From NCBI RefSeq assembly GCF_041380365.1, contig NZ_CP159981.1, positions 1,798,001 through 1,862,000 of the forward strand: 64,000 bases of DNA, read 5' to 3'. The position numbers and the translations under genes are program-made. The notes under the pieces were generated by a model. The model was given only the letters and a program-made list of their open reading frames with translations. It did not search any database and was not told where the DNA came from. How positions within the stretch are numbered: the first letter of the stretch is position 1; the number at the start of each line of letters is the position of its first letter. The stretch comes from Buchananella sp. 14KM1171. GTDB lineage: Bacteria > Actinomycetota > Actinomycetes > Actinomycetales > Actinomycetaceae. Below, piece by piece: positions 47,042 through 56,364 of this stretch.

Positions 47042-47980
47042 GTGCGAGTTGCTGCCGTGGTGGTGACCTACAACCGGCGCGAGCTGCTGCAGAAGACCCT
47101 GCGCGCGCTGGACGCCCAGACCACGCCCCCAGAGAAGATCATCGTGATCGACAACGCGTCGACCGACGACACCTGGCAGACCCTGCAGGGCTGGGAGAGC
47201 AAGACCCCGCTGGAGGCCTTCCGCCTGGCCAAGAACACCGGTGGCGCCGGCGGCTTCTACGCAGGCATGGAGATCGCCTACGAGCAGGGCTTCGAGGGCT
47301 TTTGGATCATGGACGACGACACCGTGCCGCGCCCGCCCGCCCTGGAGAAGCTGGTGGAGAGCTGGCAGGACGCCGCCGCCCACCAGCACCCGGCCCCCAC
47401 GTTCGCCGCCTCCATGGTGCTGTGGACCGACGGCGAGGCCTGCCGCATGAACTACCCCACCGCCAAGTGGGGGTGGATGGCCCCGCTGGCGCACGGCAAG
47501 AAGTGGATGAACCTGGACTGCACCTCCTTCGTGTCCTGCCTGGTCACCCGCGAGGCCGTGGAGGTGTGCGGCCTGCCCTACCCCGAGTACTTCATCTGGT
47601 TCGACGACGCCGAGTACACCTACCGCCTGTCCAAGTGGAGCAGCGGCATCTTTGTGCCCGACTCCGTGGTGGACCACCTCATGCCCTCCAACGACCCCGT
47701 GTTCTGGGGCATGGTCACCGAGTCCAACTTCTGGAAGTTCTCCAAGGGCGCGCGCAACCAGGTCTCCGCCGGCATCTCCCTGCGCCGGGGCGACATCCTG
47801 GCCAACATCTTCCAGAGCATGATCAGCCAGATGGCCACCTCCAAGGCCCCCATCAAGCTGCGCCTGCGCCTGATCTGGGCCATGCTCAGCGGCCTGTGGT
47901 TCCGCCCCAAGGTGCGCTACCCGCGCTCGATCGGCCACAAGGTCTACGATCGCGGCAACCTGCGCCGCCTGGGGGAGTAG
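47042..47980 (+). CDS. GT2 galactofuranosyltransferase-like protein (GlfT1-like)
   Basis: 312 aa, GTG start with AGAAAGAGGAGG upstream. GT-A motifs: VVVTYNRRELLQKTL, VIDNASTDDT, KNTGGAGGFYAGM, WIMDDDTVPRP, TSFVSCLVTREAV and YFIWFDDAEYTYRLS. Close match to the N-terminal half of 40207. With Glf and the ABC exporter it points to galactofuranose-containing polymer synthesis; the acceptor is unknown. Confidence 0.85.
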   Translation: MRVAAVVVTYNRRELLQKTLRALDAQTTPPEKIIVIDNASTDDTWQTLQGWESKTPLEAFRLAKNTGGAGGFYAGMEIAYEQGFEGFWIMDDDTVPRPPALEKLVESWQDAAAHQHPAPTFAASMVLWTDGEACRMNYPTAKWGWMAPLAHGKKWMNLDCTSFVSCLVTREAVEVCGLPYPEYFIWFDDAEYTYRLSKWSSGIFVPDSVVDHLMPSNDPVFWGMVTESNFWKFSKGARNQVSAGISLRRGDILANIFQSMISQMATSKAPIKLRLRLIWAMLSGLWFRPKVRYPRSIGHKVYDRGNLRRLGE

Positions 47981-48012
47981 CCGCCCCGGGGTAGGCAAAG
48001 CGCGCGAGACAA

Positions 48013-48057
48013 AGCGCGAGGGGGAGCAACCTGGATTCGGTTGCTCCCCCTCGCGCT
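48013..48057. terminator. Bidirectional hairpin between convergent genes
   Basis: A perfect 19-bp stem (48013-48031 with 48039-48057) and a 7-nt loop lie between the convergent ends of 47042-47980 and 48067-48960. It can serve both transcripts. Confidence 0.85.
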
Positions 48058-48066
48058 GTGCCCGGG

Positions 48067-48960
48067 TCAGGCGTTGCCGCGCTTGAAGATGGCGGCCAGC
48101 ACGCGGCGCACCTTCCAGTTCGCCCACGAGAACAGGGTCTGGGAGGAGTGACGCATGTCCGCGAACACGGCGGCCTGCCACAGCAGGGCACCCACGCCGT
48201 TGCGGGCGGCGTACTCGCGCAGGTACTCGTCGCGCACCTTCAGGTCGAAGTACTTGTGCTCCTCCTTGCCCGCGAACACGGAGTTGCCGAGCACGCCCTT
48301 CTGGCTGCGGCGCTGGTGCCAGAACGCCAGCGGCTTGCCGTCGATGAAGTCCACCTCGTAGCCCACCGCCAGGCGCAGGTGGAACTCCCAGTCGCCCACC
48401 ACCGGCAGGTCGTCGCGGAAGCCGCCCAGCTTCTCCACCACGGCGCGCGGGTACATGCAGGAGATCGGGACCGCGATGTTCTCCTTCATCAGCAGGGAGA
48501 GGGAGAACTGCTTGACCTCCGGCCACGCCTTCAGGCGGCCCAGCTCGGTGACGGTGTTGTCGTGGATCCGCTCCAGCACCACCTCTGTACGCACGGCCAC
48601 GCCGCCCAGGTGAGGCTTCTCCTCCAGACGGTTGACGCAGGTCTCCAGGAAGGTGGGGGCCCAGGTGTCGTCGTCGTCGTGGATGCAGATGTACTTGCCG
48701 GTGGAGGACTCGATCGCCTGGTTGGAGGCGTGCTCCATGCCCTGGGAGGTCTCGTTGTGGATGACACGCGCCCGCCCGGCCAGCTTCTCCTCGTGGCGCG
48801 CCAGCAGGGCGTCAACCTCGGCGGGGTCGCCGCCGTCGTTGACGATCACCAGCTCGAAGTTCTTCCAGGTCTGCGCCGCGCAGTCCCGCACCGCCCGGTC
48901 CAGGAGAATGACGCGGTCCTTGGTGCGCATAACGATCGTGACAAGAGGCGTGGAAGCCAT
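48067..48960 (-). CDS. GT2-family glycosyltransferase
   Basis: 297 aa, with AGGAG five bases before the ATG. GT-A features: VTIVMRTKDRVILLDRAV, LVIVNDGGD, MEHASNQAIESSTGKYI and IHDDDDTWAPTF (metal-binding). The C-terminal third holds VVGDWEFHLRLAVGYEVDFI. Resembles actinobacterial transferases in envelope polysaccharide clusters. Sugar donor not identifiable. Confidence 0.85.
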   Translation of the reverse strand: MASTPLVTIVMRTKDRVILLDRAVRDCAAQTWKNFELVIVNDGGDPAEVDALLARHEEKLAGRARVIHNETSQGMEHASNQAIESSTGKYICIHDDDDTWAPTFLETCVNRLEEKPHLGGVAVRTEVVLERIHDNTVTELGRLKAWPEVKQFSLSLLMKENIAVPISCMYPRAVVEKLGGFRDDLPVVGDWEFHLRLAVGYEVDFIDGKPLAFWHQRRSQKGVLGNSVFAGKEEHKYFDLKVRDEYLREYAARNGVGALLWQAAVFADMRHSSQTLFSWANWKVRRVLAAIFKRGNA

Positions 48961-49063
48961 GCGAGCTCCTGTACTAGGGGAGAGTTTTCTTTCGATACTA
49001 GCCGCTGCGGGTCCGGGGCGCGCCGGTTATCCTCCACCGAGCGGCCCGCGCCCGCCGGCCCGT

Positions 49064-49744
49064 TCAGCGCGGCGCCGCCGCGAGTTGGGCGCGTTCGGCC
49101 TGGCACAGGCGCGCCACCTCGGCCTGCGGCAGCCCGGCCTCCACCAGTACGACGCTGCCGCCCGCCAGGACGATTTCGCAGGCGCGCCTCAGCCAGCCGC
49201 CCTCGGTGGGCAGCAGGAAACGCCCGCCTGCGGCCACCCCGCCGCCCTCCGCTAGGGGCGCGCCTTCCAGCGTGCCGGGCGGGCCGAGCGGGGGCAGGGA
49301 GTCCGGCCTGCCCATCAGGTCGGCGCCGGCATCGATCCAACCGGGCGGAACGTCGTGCGCGTAGAGCGCCAGCGCGGGCATCGGCTGGACTAGGCACAGG
49401 TCGGCGAGCGGGGCGGCCAGTGCGGCGTCGCTGACCAGCACGGCAGGCTCCTGCGGCAGGGCTGCGACGGCGTCGGCCAGGCCGGAGGGGGAGGCGGCGG
49501 AGGGGCAGCGCACCTGCGCCCCGGCGGCCACGGCCCCCAGCGCCCACACGACCGTCCGCCAGGAGGGCGGCAGGCAGAGCGCCACCGTGGCGTGATCCCC
49601 GCCGGTCTCCTCCAGCACCAGGTCGGCCACCTTGGCCACCCAGCGGGCGACCACGGGCGCGTTGAGTTCCACGCGCTCACCGCGCGTGTAGTCCGTCAGG
49701 ACCGGGCCTTGGGAGCGGGCAAGTGCCCGCAGACTGCTTTCCAC
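49064..49744 (-). CDS. TIGR03089-family protein (AMP-ligase N-domain-like)
   Basis: 226 aa from the GTG at 49744; longer open frames upstream run through the AT-rich whiB2 control region and are rejected. It resembles the N-terminal part of acyl-adenylate-forming enzymes (LTDYTRGERVELNAPVVARWV, VALCLPPSWRTVVWALGAVAAG). The ATP-binding and C-terminal catalytic portions are missing, as in the actinobacterial TIGR03089 group. The family is conserved near LCP and whiB2 genes; function unknown. Confidence 0.75.
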   Translation of the reverse strand: MESSLRALARSQGPVLTDYTRGERVELNAPVVARWVAKVADLVLEETGGDHATVALCLPPSWRTVVWALGAVAAGAQVRCPSAASPSGLADAVAALPQEPAVLVSDAALAAPLADLCLVQPMPALALYAHDVPPGWIDAGADLMGRPDSLPPLGPPGTLEGAPLAEGGGVAAGGRFLLPTEGGWLRRACEIVLAGGSVVLVEAGLPQAEVARLCQAERAQLAAAPR

Positions 49745-49888
49745 GCCCCCAGGGTAGGCCAGCGGGCGCACCGCTCGGCGCGGCGATTGCGCGCGGTCGC
49801 GGCGGGGGAGAGCCGAGCTGACGGCGCGGTCCGGCAAAGCGGCGCACAATACCGCAAGAATCAATTGTTGTATCGCAGCGGCGTGTCG

Positions 49889-49902
49889 GTTGCAATTGCA
49901 AC
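49889..49902. promoter_or_regulatory. 14-bp perfect palindrome upstream of whiB2
   Basis: GTTGCAATTGCAAC is fully self-complementary and lies 43 bp upstream of the predicted -35 of whiB2, in a stretch much richer in A+T than the surroundings. It is a candidate operator for a dimeric regulator. Confidence 0.5.
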
Positions 49903-49944
49903 GAAAAACGCCCGCTTGGCGCGCCCGGTGGGCCCGAATTCGCC

Positions 49945-49974
49945 TTGACGGCACCCAAATTGCACCGGTGTAAT
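49945..49974 (+). promoter_or_regulatory. Predicted whiB2 promoter
   Basis: TTGACG (49945-49950), an 18-bp spacer and TGTAAT (49969-49974) form a sigma-70-like promoter 38 bp before the whiB2 start. CACCGGTG (49963-49970) is a palindrome overlapping the -10 and could be a repressor site. Confidence 0.6.
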
Positions 49975-50011
49975 TAGCTGCAGTGAGTTGGCTAAGCACT
50001 TGGAGGGCACC

Positions 50012-50311
50012 ATGTGGAACATTTTCGGCGATGGCCCCATCGAGCCCTCTGCCAACCTGCTCGCCGAACTGCTTGGCCGGGATGAGTCCAAGCACGCCTG
50101 GCGCGACCTGGCCCTGTGCGCCCAGACCGACCCGGACGCCTTCTACCCGGAAAAGGGCGGCTCCACCCTGCCCGCCAAGGCCGTGTGCGCCAACTGCGAG
50201 GTGCGTCAGCAGTGCCTGGAATTCGCGCTCGAGAACGATGAGCGCTTCGGCATCTGGGGTGGCATGAGCGACCGCGAGCGGCGCCGCTACAAGCAGAGCC
50301 GCAGGCGGTAA
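50012..50311 (+). CDS. whiB2: WhiB-family iron-sulfur regulator, WhiB2-like
   Basis: 99 aa from the ATG at 50012, set by GGAGGG four bases upstream; a TTG at 49988 is less likely. Four cluster ligands: C36, C59, C62 and C68 (C-x22-C-x2-C-x5-C). The turn GIWGG at 80-84 and a basic tail RERRRYKQSRRR follow. WRDLALCAQTDPDAFYPEKG and CEVRQQCLEFALEN fit the WhiB2/WhmD group, which controls septation and cell division. The downstream DUF3499/DUF5719 neighbourhood supports that assignment. Confidence 0.92.
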   Translation: MWNIFGDGPIEPSANLLAELLGRDESKHAWRDLALCAQTDPDAFYPEKGGSTLPAKAVCANCEVRQQCLEFALENDERFGIWGGMSDRERRRYKQSRRR

Positions 50312-50319
50312 CCGGCCTC

Positions 50320-53300
50320 GTGGCTGCGCTAGCCCCGGCCAGCTCGTTCGTCACCGCAGTGGTGGTGACGAACGGCGCCAACGCCTTCTTGCCCTTCACG
50401 CTGGCGGCCCTGGCCAGGCAGGCGCGCCCCGCCGACCGCGTGATCGTGCTGGACGCCTCCGGGCACGCCGCCACCTGGGATGACCTGGGGATCGCGCCCA
50501 CCTTCACCGGCCCACTGCCCGCCCGCCCCAAGCCGCTCAGCCGCCCCACCTGGGACGAGGACGACGCCGCCGCCGGCACCGCCTACGCCGGCGCGCTGCG
50601 CTCCCCGCTGGCCCCCGCCGCCGGATCGCGCGCCGCCCTGGCAGCGCCGGCCGTCCTCGCCGCCGATGATGCCGATGCCGATGCCGATGCCGATGGCGGG
50701 GCCGGTGGAGGCGGTGGCGTAGGCGAGGTCGGGGCCGCCGGTGGGGAGGCCGGCGCGGCCGGCGAAGAGGTCGGCGTGGCCGGCGAAGCACGCGAGGCCG
50801 GAGCCCCGGCGAGGGAGTCCCACGAGCTGCCGCTGGAGCGCTGGGAGCTGCGCGCGGTGACGGCCGCCAACCTGGCCCAGGCGCTGGAGTCCCTGGAGGG
50901 CGAGGAGCTGGGCGAGTGGCTGTGGGTGCTGCACGCCGACAGCGCCCCGGCCCCCACCTGCCTGGCAGAGCTGCTGCGCAGCGCGCTGGCCGCGACCACC
51001 GTCGGGATGGTCGGCCCCAAGCAAATCGGCTGGACCCAGCCGCAGTTCCTGCTCTCGGTGGGCGTGCAGGCAACCTCCTCCGGGCGGCGTCGGCTGGACG
51101 TCGAACCCGGAGACATCGACCAGGGCCAGCTAGACGGCCGCACCGACGTGCTGGCGGTGGGCACCGCAGGCGCGCTGCTGCGAGTGGAGGCCTGGCGCGC
51201 AGTGCACGGCCTGGACCGCCGCATCGGCAAGTTCGGGGAGGGGCTGGAGTACGGGCGCCGGCTGTGGCGGGCCCGCTGGCGCGTCATCGTGGCCCCGGAG
51301 GCCGTGGTGCACCACGCCCGCCAGTCCCTGCGCTGTGTGGAGGCCCCCTACGACCGGCCGCTGCCCCAGGGCTCCCACTCCGGGCGCCGGGCGGCCCAGC
51401 TGCACTACTCCCTCTCCGGACGCTCGCTCCTGTGGCTGCTGCCCAGCCTATTGCTCCTGCTTCCCGCCGCGGTGGCGCGGGCGTGCTGGCGCCTGGTGGC
51501 AAAGCAGCCCCGGGCCGCCGCAGGCGAGCTGTGGGCGGGCCTGCTGACCCTGTGGCGCGCCCCCTGGATCGTCGCCACCCGGCTGCGCACCAGCAGGGTG
51601 GCAAGCGCCGGCGCCGCCGTGCTGCGCCCCCTGCACTCCTCCACCCCGCAGTGGGCCGCCAGCCACGTCAGCCGCTGGCGCCACCAGCGTCTGCTCAAGG
51701 AACGCCGGGTGGCCCCAAGCGAGCTGGAGATAGCCCAGCAGCGCAGCCTGACCGTGCGTCGGCGCCTGGCGCTGGGCTTCGCGTTGGCCGCCGCCGGCGC
51801 CGCCAGCGCCTGGCTGGCCCAACGGGTGGGCCTGAACCCGGCGGGCGGCGCCTACGCCTCCCTGACCGGCACGCTGGCCGACCAGTTGGCCCTGGCCCGG
51901 GCGGACCTCGCCACCGGCGGGACCGCCATGCAGGCGGGCCTGCCCCCGTTGGCGCTGGTGGTGGCCCTGCTGGCCGCCCCCCTCACCCCGTTCCTGCCGC
52001 TGGAGCAAGCCGTGGGCGCGCTCCACCTGGGCCTGCCGGTGGCCAGCGCACTCACCGCCTGGGCGGCGGCGGGCATCGGCGTGCGCCGTGTGCGGGTGCG
52101 CCTGGCCCTGGCGCTGGTGTGGGCCACCAGTCCGGTCCTGCTCGGGGCCGTGGCACAGGGGCGCACCGCCGCCGCGCTTGCCCACGCGGCCCTGCCCGCC
52201 GCGATCTTCTTCCTTGCCCGCGCCATCGGCGTCAACCGGCTAGACCGGGTGGCGAGGTGGCGCAGCGGCCAGGCCCGCCAGTCCGCGCTCCACTACACCA
52301 ACCTCCACCCGCGCGTGGTGGGACTGACCGCCGCAGCCGGCGCCGGGCTGAGCCTGGCGGTGCTCTGGGCGGCCGCGCCCGCCTACCTCCTGCTCGCCCC
52401 CGCCCTGCTGTGGTGGCTGCGCCGCCGCCCCGGCTTCATCCCGCTAGTGGTGGCCCCGGGGGCGGTGCTGCTGGGGCCGTGGCTGGTCGCCCTGGCCGGG
52501 CGCGGCTGGCAGGCCCTGCCCGCCCTCCTGTGGCCCGCCGGCCCGCTGGTGGCGCTGCAATCCCCGTCCACCTGGCTCTCTGCCCTGCTGCCCTCGGTCT
52601 CTGCCCACCCCCTGGCGGCCCTGCCCACCCTGGTCGTGTGTGCGCTCGCGGCCTGGACCTTCATGGTCTCGCCGGTGGCCCGGCCGGCGGTGCGCTGGGG
52701 CGCGGCCGGTGCCGCCGCCGGGCTGCTGCTGGCCTGGGCGGCGCCCCACGTCCTGATCGGGCAGGCGGCCGCCCCCGGCGGCTCGGTGGGGGTCTACGCC
52801 ACCTCGCACGCCGGGGCGAGCCTGCTCCTGGCCGGTGCGCTGGTCATCGTCGCGGCCGGCAGGCCCGGCGCTCCCAGGGCTGCACGCTCGCCCCGCCTGC
52901 CCGCCGCAGCCGAGCCCGCTCTCACCACCGAGTCCGGTGCCACCGAGCCCGCACCCACCACCGGGGCCGCCGCCGCTCGGGCCAGGCTGCTTGCGGCCCA
53001 GCAGCGCTCGCGCTTTAGCCACGGCATGCGCCCGTCGGCCTCCAGGTGGCAGAGCGCGGCCAGCGTCGCCCTGACCCTGGCCTGCGCCGCGTCCCTGGCG
53101 ATGTGGACCCACGGTGCCCGCGCGGCCGCCGCCAGCGGCGGCTGCTATGCCCCCCACGGCTGGCCCCAGCAGCCCGGTTGGGCCGCCGCCGTGAGCAGGG
53201 CGGTATACGGCTCGCCCCAGGAGCAGGCGGTGACGGCCGATTCCTGTCTGCACCCCAGCCCCGAGCTGCCAGTGGCGGTGGCCTCCGCCCAGGGCGCCCC

Positions 53301-54078
53301 GCACCGAGCCCGCCTCCTGTTCGTTTCCCCGGGCCGCTACCCGCAGGTGGCGTTGCGGGAGGCGGCCGGCACCCTGCTGACCGACGCCCAGCCCCACCTG
53401 CACCCCGCCGGCGCGCCCGCGGAGGCGGGCCGGGATGAGGTGGTGGCGGCCTTCGCCGGCGCGCTCTACGGCCGCGACTCGCTTTCCCAGGCGTTCTCAG
53501 ACCACGGCGTGGACGGCGTGGTGGCCCCCATCGCCGCCGCGCCGACCGCCGCCGCGCCGCAGGCGAGCGCCGCGCCCGGCGAGGCGGGCCCGCCCTCCCC
53601 GTGGGACACCAGCGCCAAGCTCACCGCCGCCCTGGACGTGGCCCCCGGGCTGCGGCACGCCGCCCGCTCCGCCGGCGCGATCTTCTGGCGGGTGGGCGAG
53701 GCCACCGCAGAACAGGGAGCACCGGTGGGGCAGGTGTCCCGCCTGCGCTTCCTGCCGGACTCCGGGGCGGGCCTGGCCTACCAGCGCCTGCCCATGGGGC
53801 GCACCGCCGCCACCGCCGTGGTGGGCGAGGCCGGGACGATCGCGCTGGCTGAGACCGCCCCGGGCTGGCGCATCCACGCCGACGGCGAGGCGCTGCCCAC
53901 CCGCGCGGAGGGCGGCCTGCTGCTGGCCGACGTGCCCGCCGGCGTCCACACCGTGCACGTGGACTACGCGGCGGCCGGGGCGGAGCCCTGGTGGTGGCTC
54001 AGGGTGGGCGTGCTCGCGCTCTCGGCACTGCTGGTGCTGCCGCTGCGCCGCCCCCGCCTGATTGGGGAGGACGAATGA
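50320..54078 (+). CDS. Giant GT2-membrane fusion protein
   Basis: 1252 aa, GTG start eight bases after whiB2. An N-terminal GT2 domain (SSFVTAVVVTNGANAFLPFTL, WLWVLHADSAP, GPKQIGW, GLDRRIGKFGEGLEYGRRLW) is interrupted at about residues 114-170 by an Asp-Ala and Gly/Glu/Ala repeat insertion (DADADADADGG). From ~365 on, about 12 TMs and large extracytoplasmic loops follow. A second low-complexity Ala/Pro/Thr segment is near residue ~870. The family always accompanies DUF5719 in this block and is presumed to act in envelope assembly. Substrate unknown. Confidence 0.8.
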   Translation: MAALAPASSFVTAVVVTNGANAFLPFTLAALARQARPADRVIVLDASGHAATWDDLGIAPTFTGPLPARPKPLSRPTWDEDDAAAGTAYAGALRSPLAPAAGSRAALAAPAVLAADDADADADADGGAGGGGGVGEVGAAGGEAGAAGEEVGVAGEAREAGAPARESHELPLERWELRAVTAANLAQALESLEGEELGEWLWVLHADSAPAPTCLAELLRSALAATTVGMVGPKQIGWTQPQFLLSVGVQATSSGRRRLDVEPGDIDQGQLDGRTDVLAVGTAGALLRVEAWRAVHGLDRRIGKFGEGLEYGRRLWRARWRVIVAPEAVVHHARQSLRCVEAPYDRPLPQGSHSGRRAAQLHYSLSGRSLLWLLPSLLLLLPAAVARACWRLVAKQPRAAAGELWAGLLTLWRAPWIVATRLRTSRVASAGAAVLRPLHSSTPQWAASHVSRWRHQRLLKERRVAPSELEIAQQRSLTVRRRLALGFALAAAGAASAWLAQRVGLNPAGGAYASLTGTLADQLALARADLATGGTAMQAGLPPLALVVALLAAPLTPFLPLEQAVGALHLGLPVASALTAWAAAGIGVRRVRVRLALALVWATSPVLLGAVAQGRTAAALAHAALPAAIFFLARAIGVNRLDRVARWRSGQARQSALHYTNLHPRVVGLTAAAGAGLSLAVLWAAAPAYLLLAPALLWWLRRRPGFIPLVVAPGAVLLGPWLVALAGRGWQALPALLWPAGPLVALQSPSTWLSALLPSVSAHPLAALPTLVVCALAAWTFMVSPVARPAVRWGAAGAAAGLLLAWAAPHVLIGQAAAPGGSVGVYATSHAGASLLLAGALVIVAAGRPGAPRAARSPRLPAAAEPALTTESGATEPAPTTGAAAARARLLAAQQRSRFSHGMRPSASRWQSAASVALTLACAASLAMWTHGARAAAASGGCYAPHGWPQQPGWAAAVSRAVYGSPQEQAVTADSCLHPSPELPVAVASAQGAPHRARLLFVSPGRYPQVALREAAGTLLTDAQPHLHPAGAPAEAGRDEVVAAFAGALYGRDSLSQAFSDHGVDGVVAPIAAAPTAAAPQASAAPGEAGPPSPWDTSAKLTAALDVAPGLRHAARSAGAIFWRVGEATAEQGAPVGQVSRLRFLPDSGAGLAYQRLPMGRTAATAVVGEAGTIALAETAPGWRIHADGEALPTRAEGGLLLADVPAGVHTVHVDYAAAGAEPWWWLRVGVLALSALLVLPLRRPRLIGEDE

Positions 54079-55892
54079 GGACCTACGCCGTGCGCGCAGC
54101 CGCGCTCCTGGGTGCCCTGGGGGTGGGGGCGGCCGTGGCGCTGACGCAGGTGGGGCGCGCCCCCACGCCGACGCCCACGCAGCCGCAGGCCGTGGCGCTA
54201 CCGCCCGCCCCCGTGCAACTCCTGTGCCCGGTGCTCGCGCCCCCGTCTAGCGCGGGTGAGCTGCGTGCCGACGGCAGCAGCGCCGTGGACGCCTGGGAGC
54301 CACTGCTGCGCGCGGCGGCCCTCCCGCCCGCCAAGGGGGCGCTCGCGTACGCGCCGCTGGACTGGGCCGGCCCCGAGGGCGGCGCCCAAGAGCCGGGCCG
54401 GGCGCAGTCCCTGGCCGGCGGCGAGGCACCGATCCCGGTCGCGGCAGAGGCCGGGCAGGACCTCCTGGTGCCCACCGCGCTGGGTGGGGAGGTGACCTCT
54501 GCGGGCGTGCGCGTCCCGGGGCTTACCGCGGTCGCCGCCGTGGAGCTGGCCAGCACGCAGGGGGCATACGCCGGCATGGCGGCCGCGCCGTGCGTGGGCG
54601 GGGCCACCGATCAGTGGCTGGTGGGCGGAGCGTCGTCCCCCAGCGCCGGCGCGATCGTTCGCCTCATCAATCAATCCAGCCGCGTCGGCACAGTCGAGAT
54701 CGAGGGATACGGCACGACCGGCGCACTGGCCGGCGCCTCCCGCACCGTGCGGCTGAACCCGCTGCAGGGCAGCGATATCCCCCTGGAGGTGCTGGCCGCA
54801 GGAGAGGCGCGCCCCGCCCTGCACCTGCGCTCCAACGCCGCCATCAGCGCCGTCCTACTCACCTACGAGACGCAGGGCCTCACCCCGGGTGGCATCGGCG
54901 TGGTCAGCGCCGCCGCACCCAGCACCGAACAGGTGCTGCTGCTGCCGCCGGGGGCGGAGAGCCTGCGCCTGGTCAACCCCAACGGCTCGCCCGCGACCGT
55001 GAGCGTCGAGGCCCTCACGGTGCAGGGGCGCCGCCCCCTGCCCGGCCTGCAGCAGGTGGAGGTGTGGGCCGGCGCGGCCACCGAGCTGCCGCTGGGATTG
55101 CTGGAAGCCACCGCGCTGGTGGTCAGGTCCGACGTCGCCGTGCTGGCCGCCGCGCGCTCCTACGCCCCCCTGGAGTTGGCGGCCGGGCCCTCTGCGGCGT
55201 CGGCCGGCCCCGCCGCCTCGCCGGCCGGGTCCGCGTCGCCGGCCGGATCCGCCTTGGGGCGGCCCGCGCCCGCCTCGAGCGTCGGTGCCGCTGGTGCTGC
55301 GACCGCGAGCACTGCCGGCTCTCCGGCCGCGCAGGCCCCCACCGGCGCCCCGGCCTTGCCCGCCCCGAGCAACCGGGCGAGCGCCGCCCCGAGCGCCCCC
55401 ACGCCCACCGCCTCACTGCCGGCGGGCGGGAGCGGCGCCCACCGCGCCGCCGTCCCGAGCGACGCCGCCACCGTCCCCTTCCACCAGGCGCCCAGCAGGC
55501 AGGCCGCGCCCGAGCTGCCGGGAGCGGCCGCGCGGCTGTCGCGGCCTGCCGAGGCCGGGCAGGCCCGCGACCACGCCTGGTCCGCGCCGCTGCCCGCAGT
55601 GGAATCCGCCGCCCTCATGGCCCCCAGCGCCGGCGTGCTGCTGCTGGCAAACCCCGGGCAGGCCTCCGTCACGGTGCGGTTGACCGCCGGCGGTCAATCC
55701 AGGCAGGTGGAGGTGGCCGCAGGCGCCATCGCCGCCCTAGAGGTAGACGGCGCGGCGAGCCTGGATGCCACCGGACCGGTGCACGCTGCGGTGGTGCTCT
55801 CCCTGTCCGGCCAGCGCGGCGGGGTGGAGCTGATCCCGGTGGCCCCCTCCGCGCAGGGAGTGACCGAGCTGCAGCTGCTCGTGACCCGCTAG
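54075..55892 (+). CDS. DUF5719-family exported protein
   Basis: 605 aa from the ATG at 54075, which overlaps the GT stop (ATGA) behind GGGGAGG. An N-terminal signal anchor (VRAAALLGALGVGAAVALTQV) leads to a large extracytoplasmic beta-rich region (VRLINQSSRVGTVEIEGYG, LLPPGAESLRLVNPNGSPATV). A ~150-residue Ala/Pro/Ser/Gly linker (~375-520) separates this from a C-terminal beta segment (GVLLLANPGQASVTVRL). The coupled arrangement suggests a complex with the membrane GT. Function unknown. Confidence 0.8.
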   Translation: MRTYAVRAAALLGALGVGAAVALTQVGRAPTPTPTQPQAVALPPAPVQLLCPVLAPPSSAGELRADGSSAVDAWEPLLRAAALPPAKGALAYAPLDWAGPEGGAQEPGRAQSLAGGEAPIPVAAEAGQDLLVPTALGGEVTSAGVRVPGLTAVAAVELASTQGAYAGMAAAPCVGGATDQWLVGGASSPSAGAIVRLINQSSRVGTVEIEGYGTTGALAGASRTVRLNPLQGSDIPLEVLAAGEARPALHLRSNAAISAVLLTYETQGLTPGGIGVVSAAAPSTEQVLLLPPGAESLRLVNPNGSPATVSVEALTVQGRRPLPGLQQVEVWAGAATELPLGLLEATALVVRSDVAVLAAARSYAPLELAAGPSAASAGPAASPAGSASPAGSALGRPAPASSVGAAGAATASTAGSPAAQAPTGAPALPAPSNRASAAPSAPTPTASLPAGGSGAHRAAVPSDAATVPFHQAPSRQAAPELPGAAARLSRPAEAGQARDHAWSAPLPAVESAALMAPSAGVLLLANPGQASVTVRLTAGGQSRQVEVAAGAIAALEVDGAASLDATGPVHAAVVLSLSGQRGGVELIPVAPSAQGVTELQLLVTR

Positions 55893-55905
55893 GGGACACC
55901 AGGGG

Positions 55906-56364
55906 CTAGAAGCCGCCGATCTCCTCGGGGGAGCGGCCCAGCGCCGAGGCCACCTGCTCCACCACCACGGCGTAGACGATGTCGGCGCGCTCGGCCTCGC
56001 TGCGGGCGCGCGTCTCGCACGGGCGGCGGTAGATGACGATGCGGTCGGTCAGGCCCTGGGACCTGTCTGCGGCGAAGAACCGGCCCAGCGGCACCCCGCG
56101 CTCCCACGGCGCCGGGTTGGACGGCGGGACATCCTCCACGGCGAACTCGATGCCGTCCACCTGCGGCCAGCGCCGCGCGATCTCCCGCGCGGCCTCCACC
56201 ACCAGCGAGTCGAACTTTTCCCGCCGTGTGGCGGCACCCGGCAGGCGCCAGTCCAGCAGCGCCCCGCGCAGGCCGTGCCCGCGCCTATCCCGGCGGCGTC
56301 GGCGCGCCAGCGGCCGGGAGGCTCGGTCGGGGTCCAGGGAGAAGCTGATGTTCGCAGAGGTCAC
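55906..56364 (-). CDS. Metallopeptidase-family (DUF1025-like) protein lacking HExxH
   Basis: 152 aa, GTG start. FDSLVVEAAREIARRWPQVDGIEFAVEDVP and IVIYRRPCETRARSEAE match the small metallopeptidase-family (Rv3259-like) fold. Where zinc-binding members have VxHExGHxxG, this protein reads VVVEQVASALGRSPEEI. The HExxH histidines are gone, so it is probably not a peptidase. Its place beside DUF3499 and near whiB2 matches the conserved actinobacterial order. Confidence 0.78.
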   Translation of the reverse strand: MTSANISFSLDPDRASRPLARRRRRDRRGHGLRGALLDWRLPGAATRREKFDSLVVEAAREIARRWPQVDGIEFAVEDVPPSNPAPWERGVPLGRFFAADRSQGLTDRIVIYRRPCETRARSEAERADIVYAVVVEQVASALGRSPEEIGGF

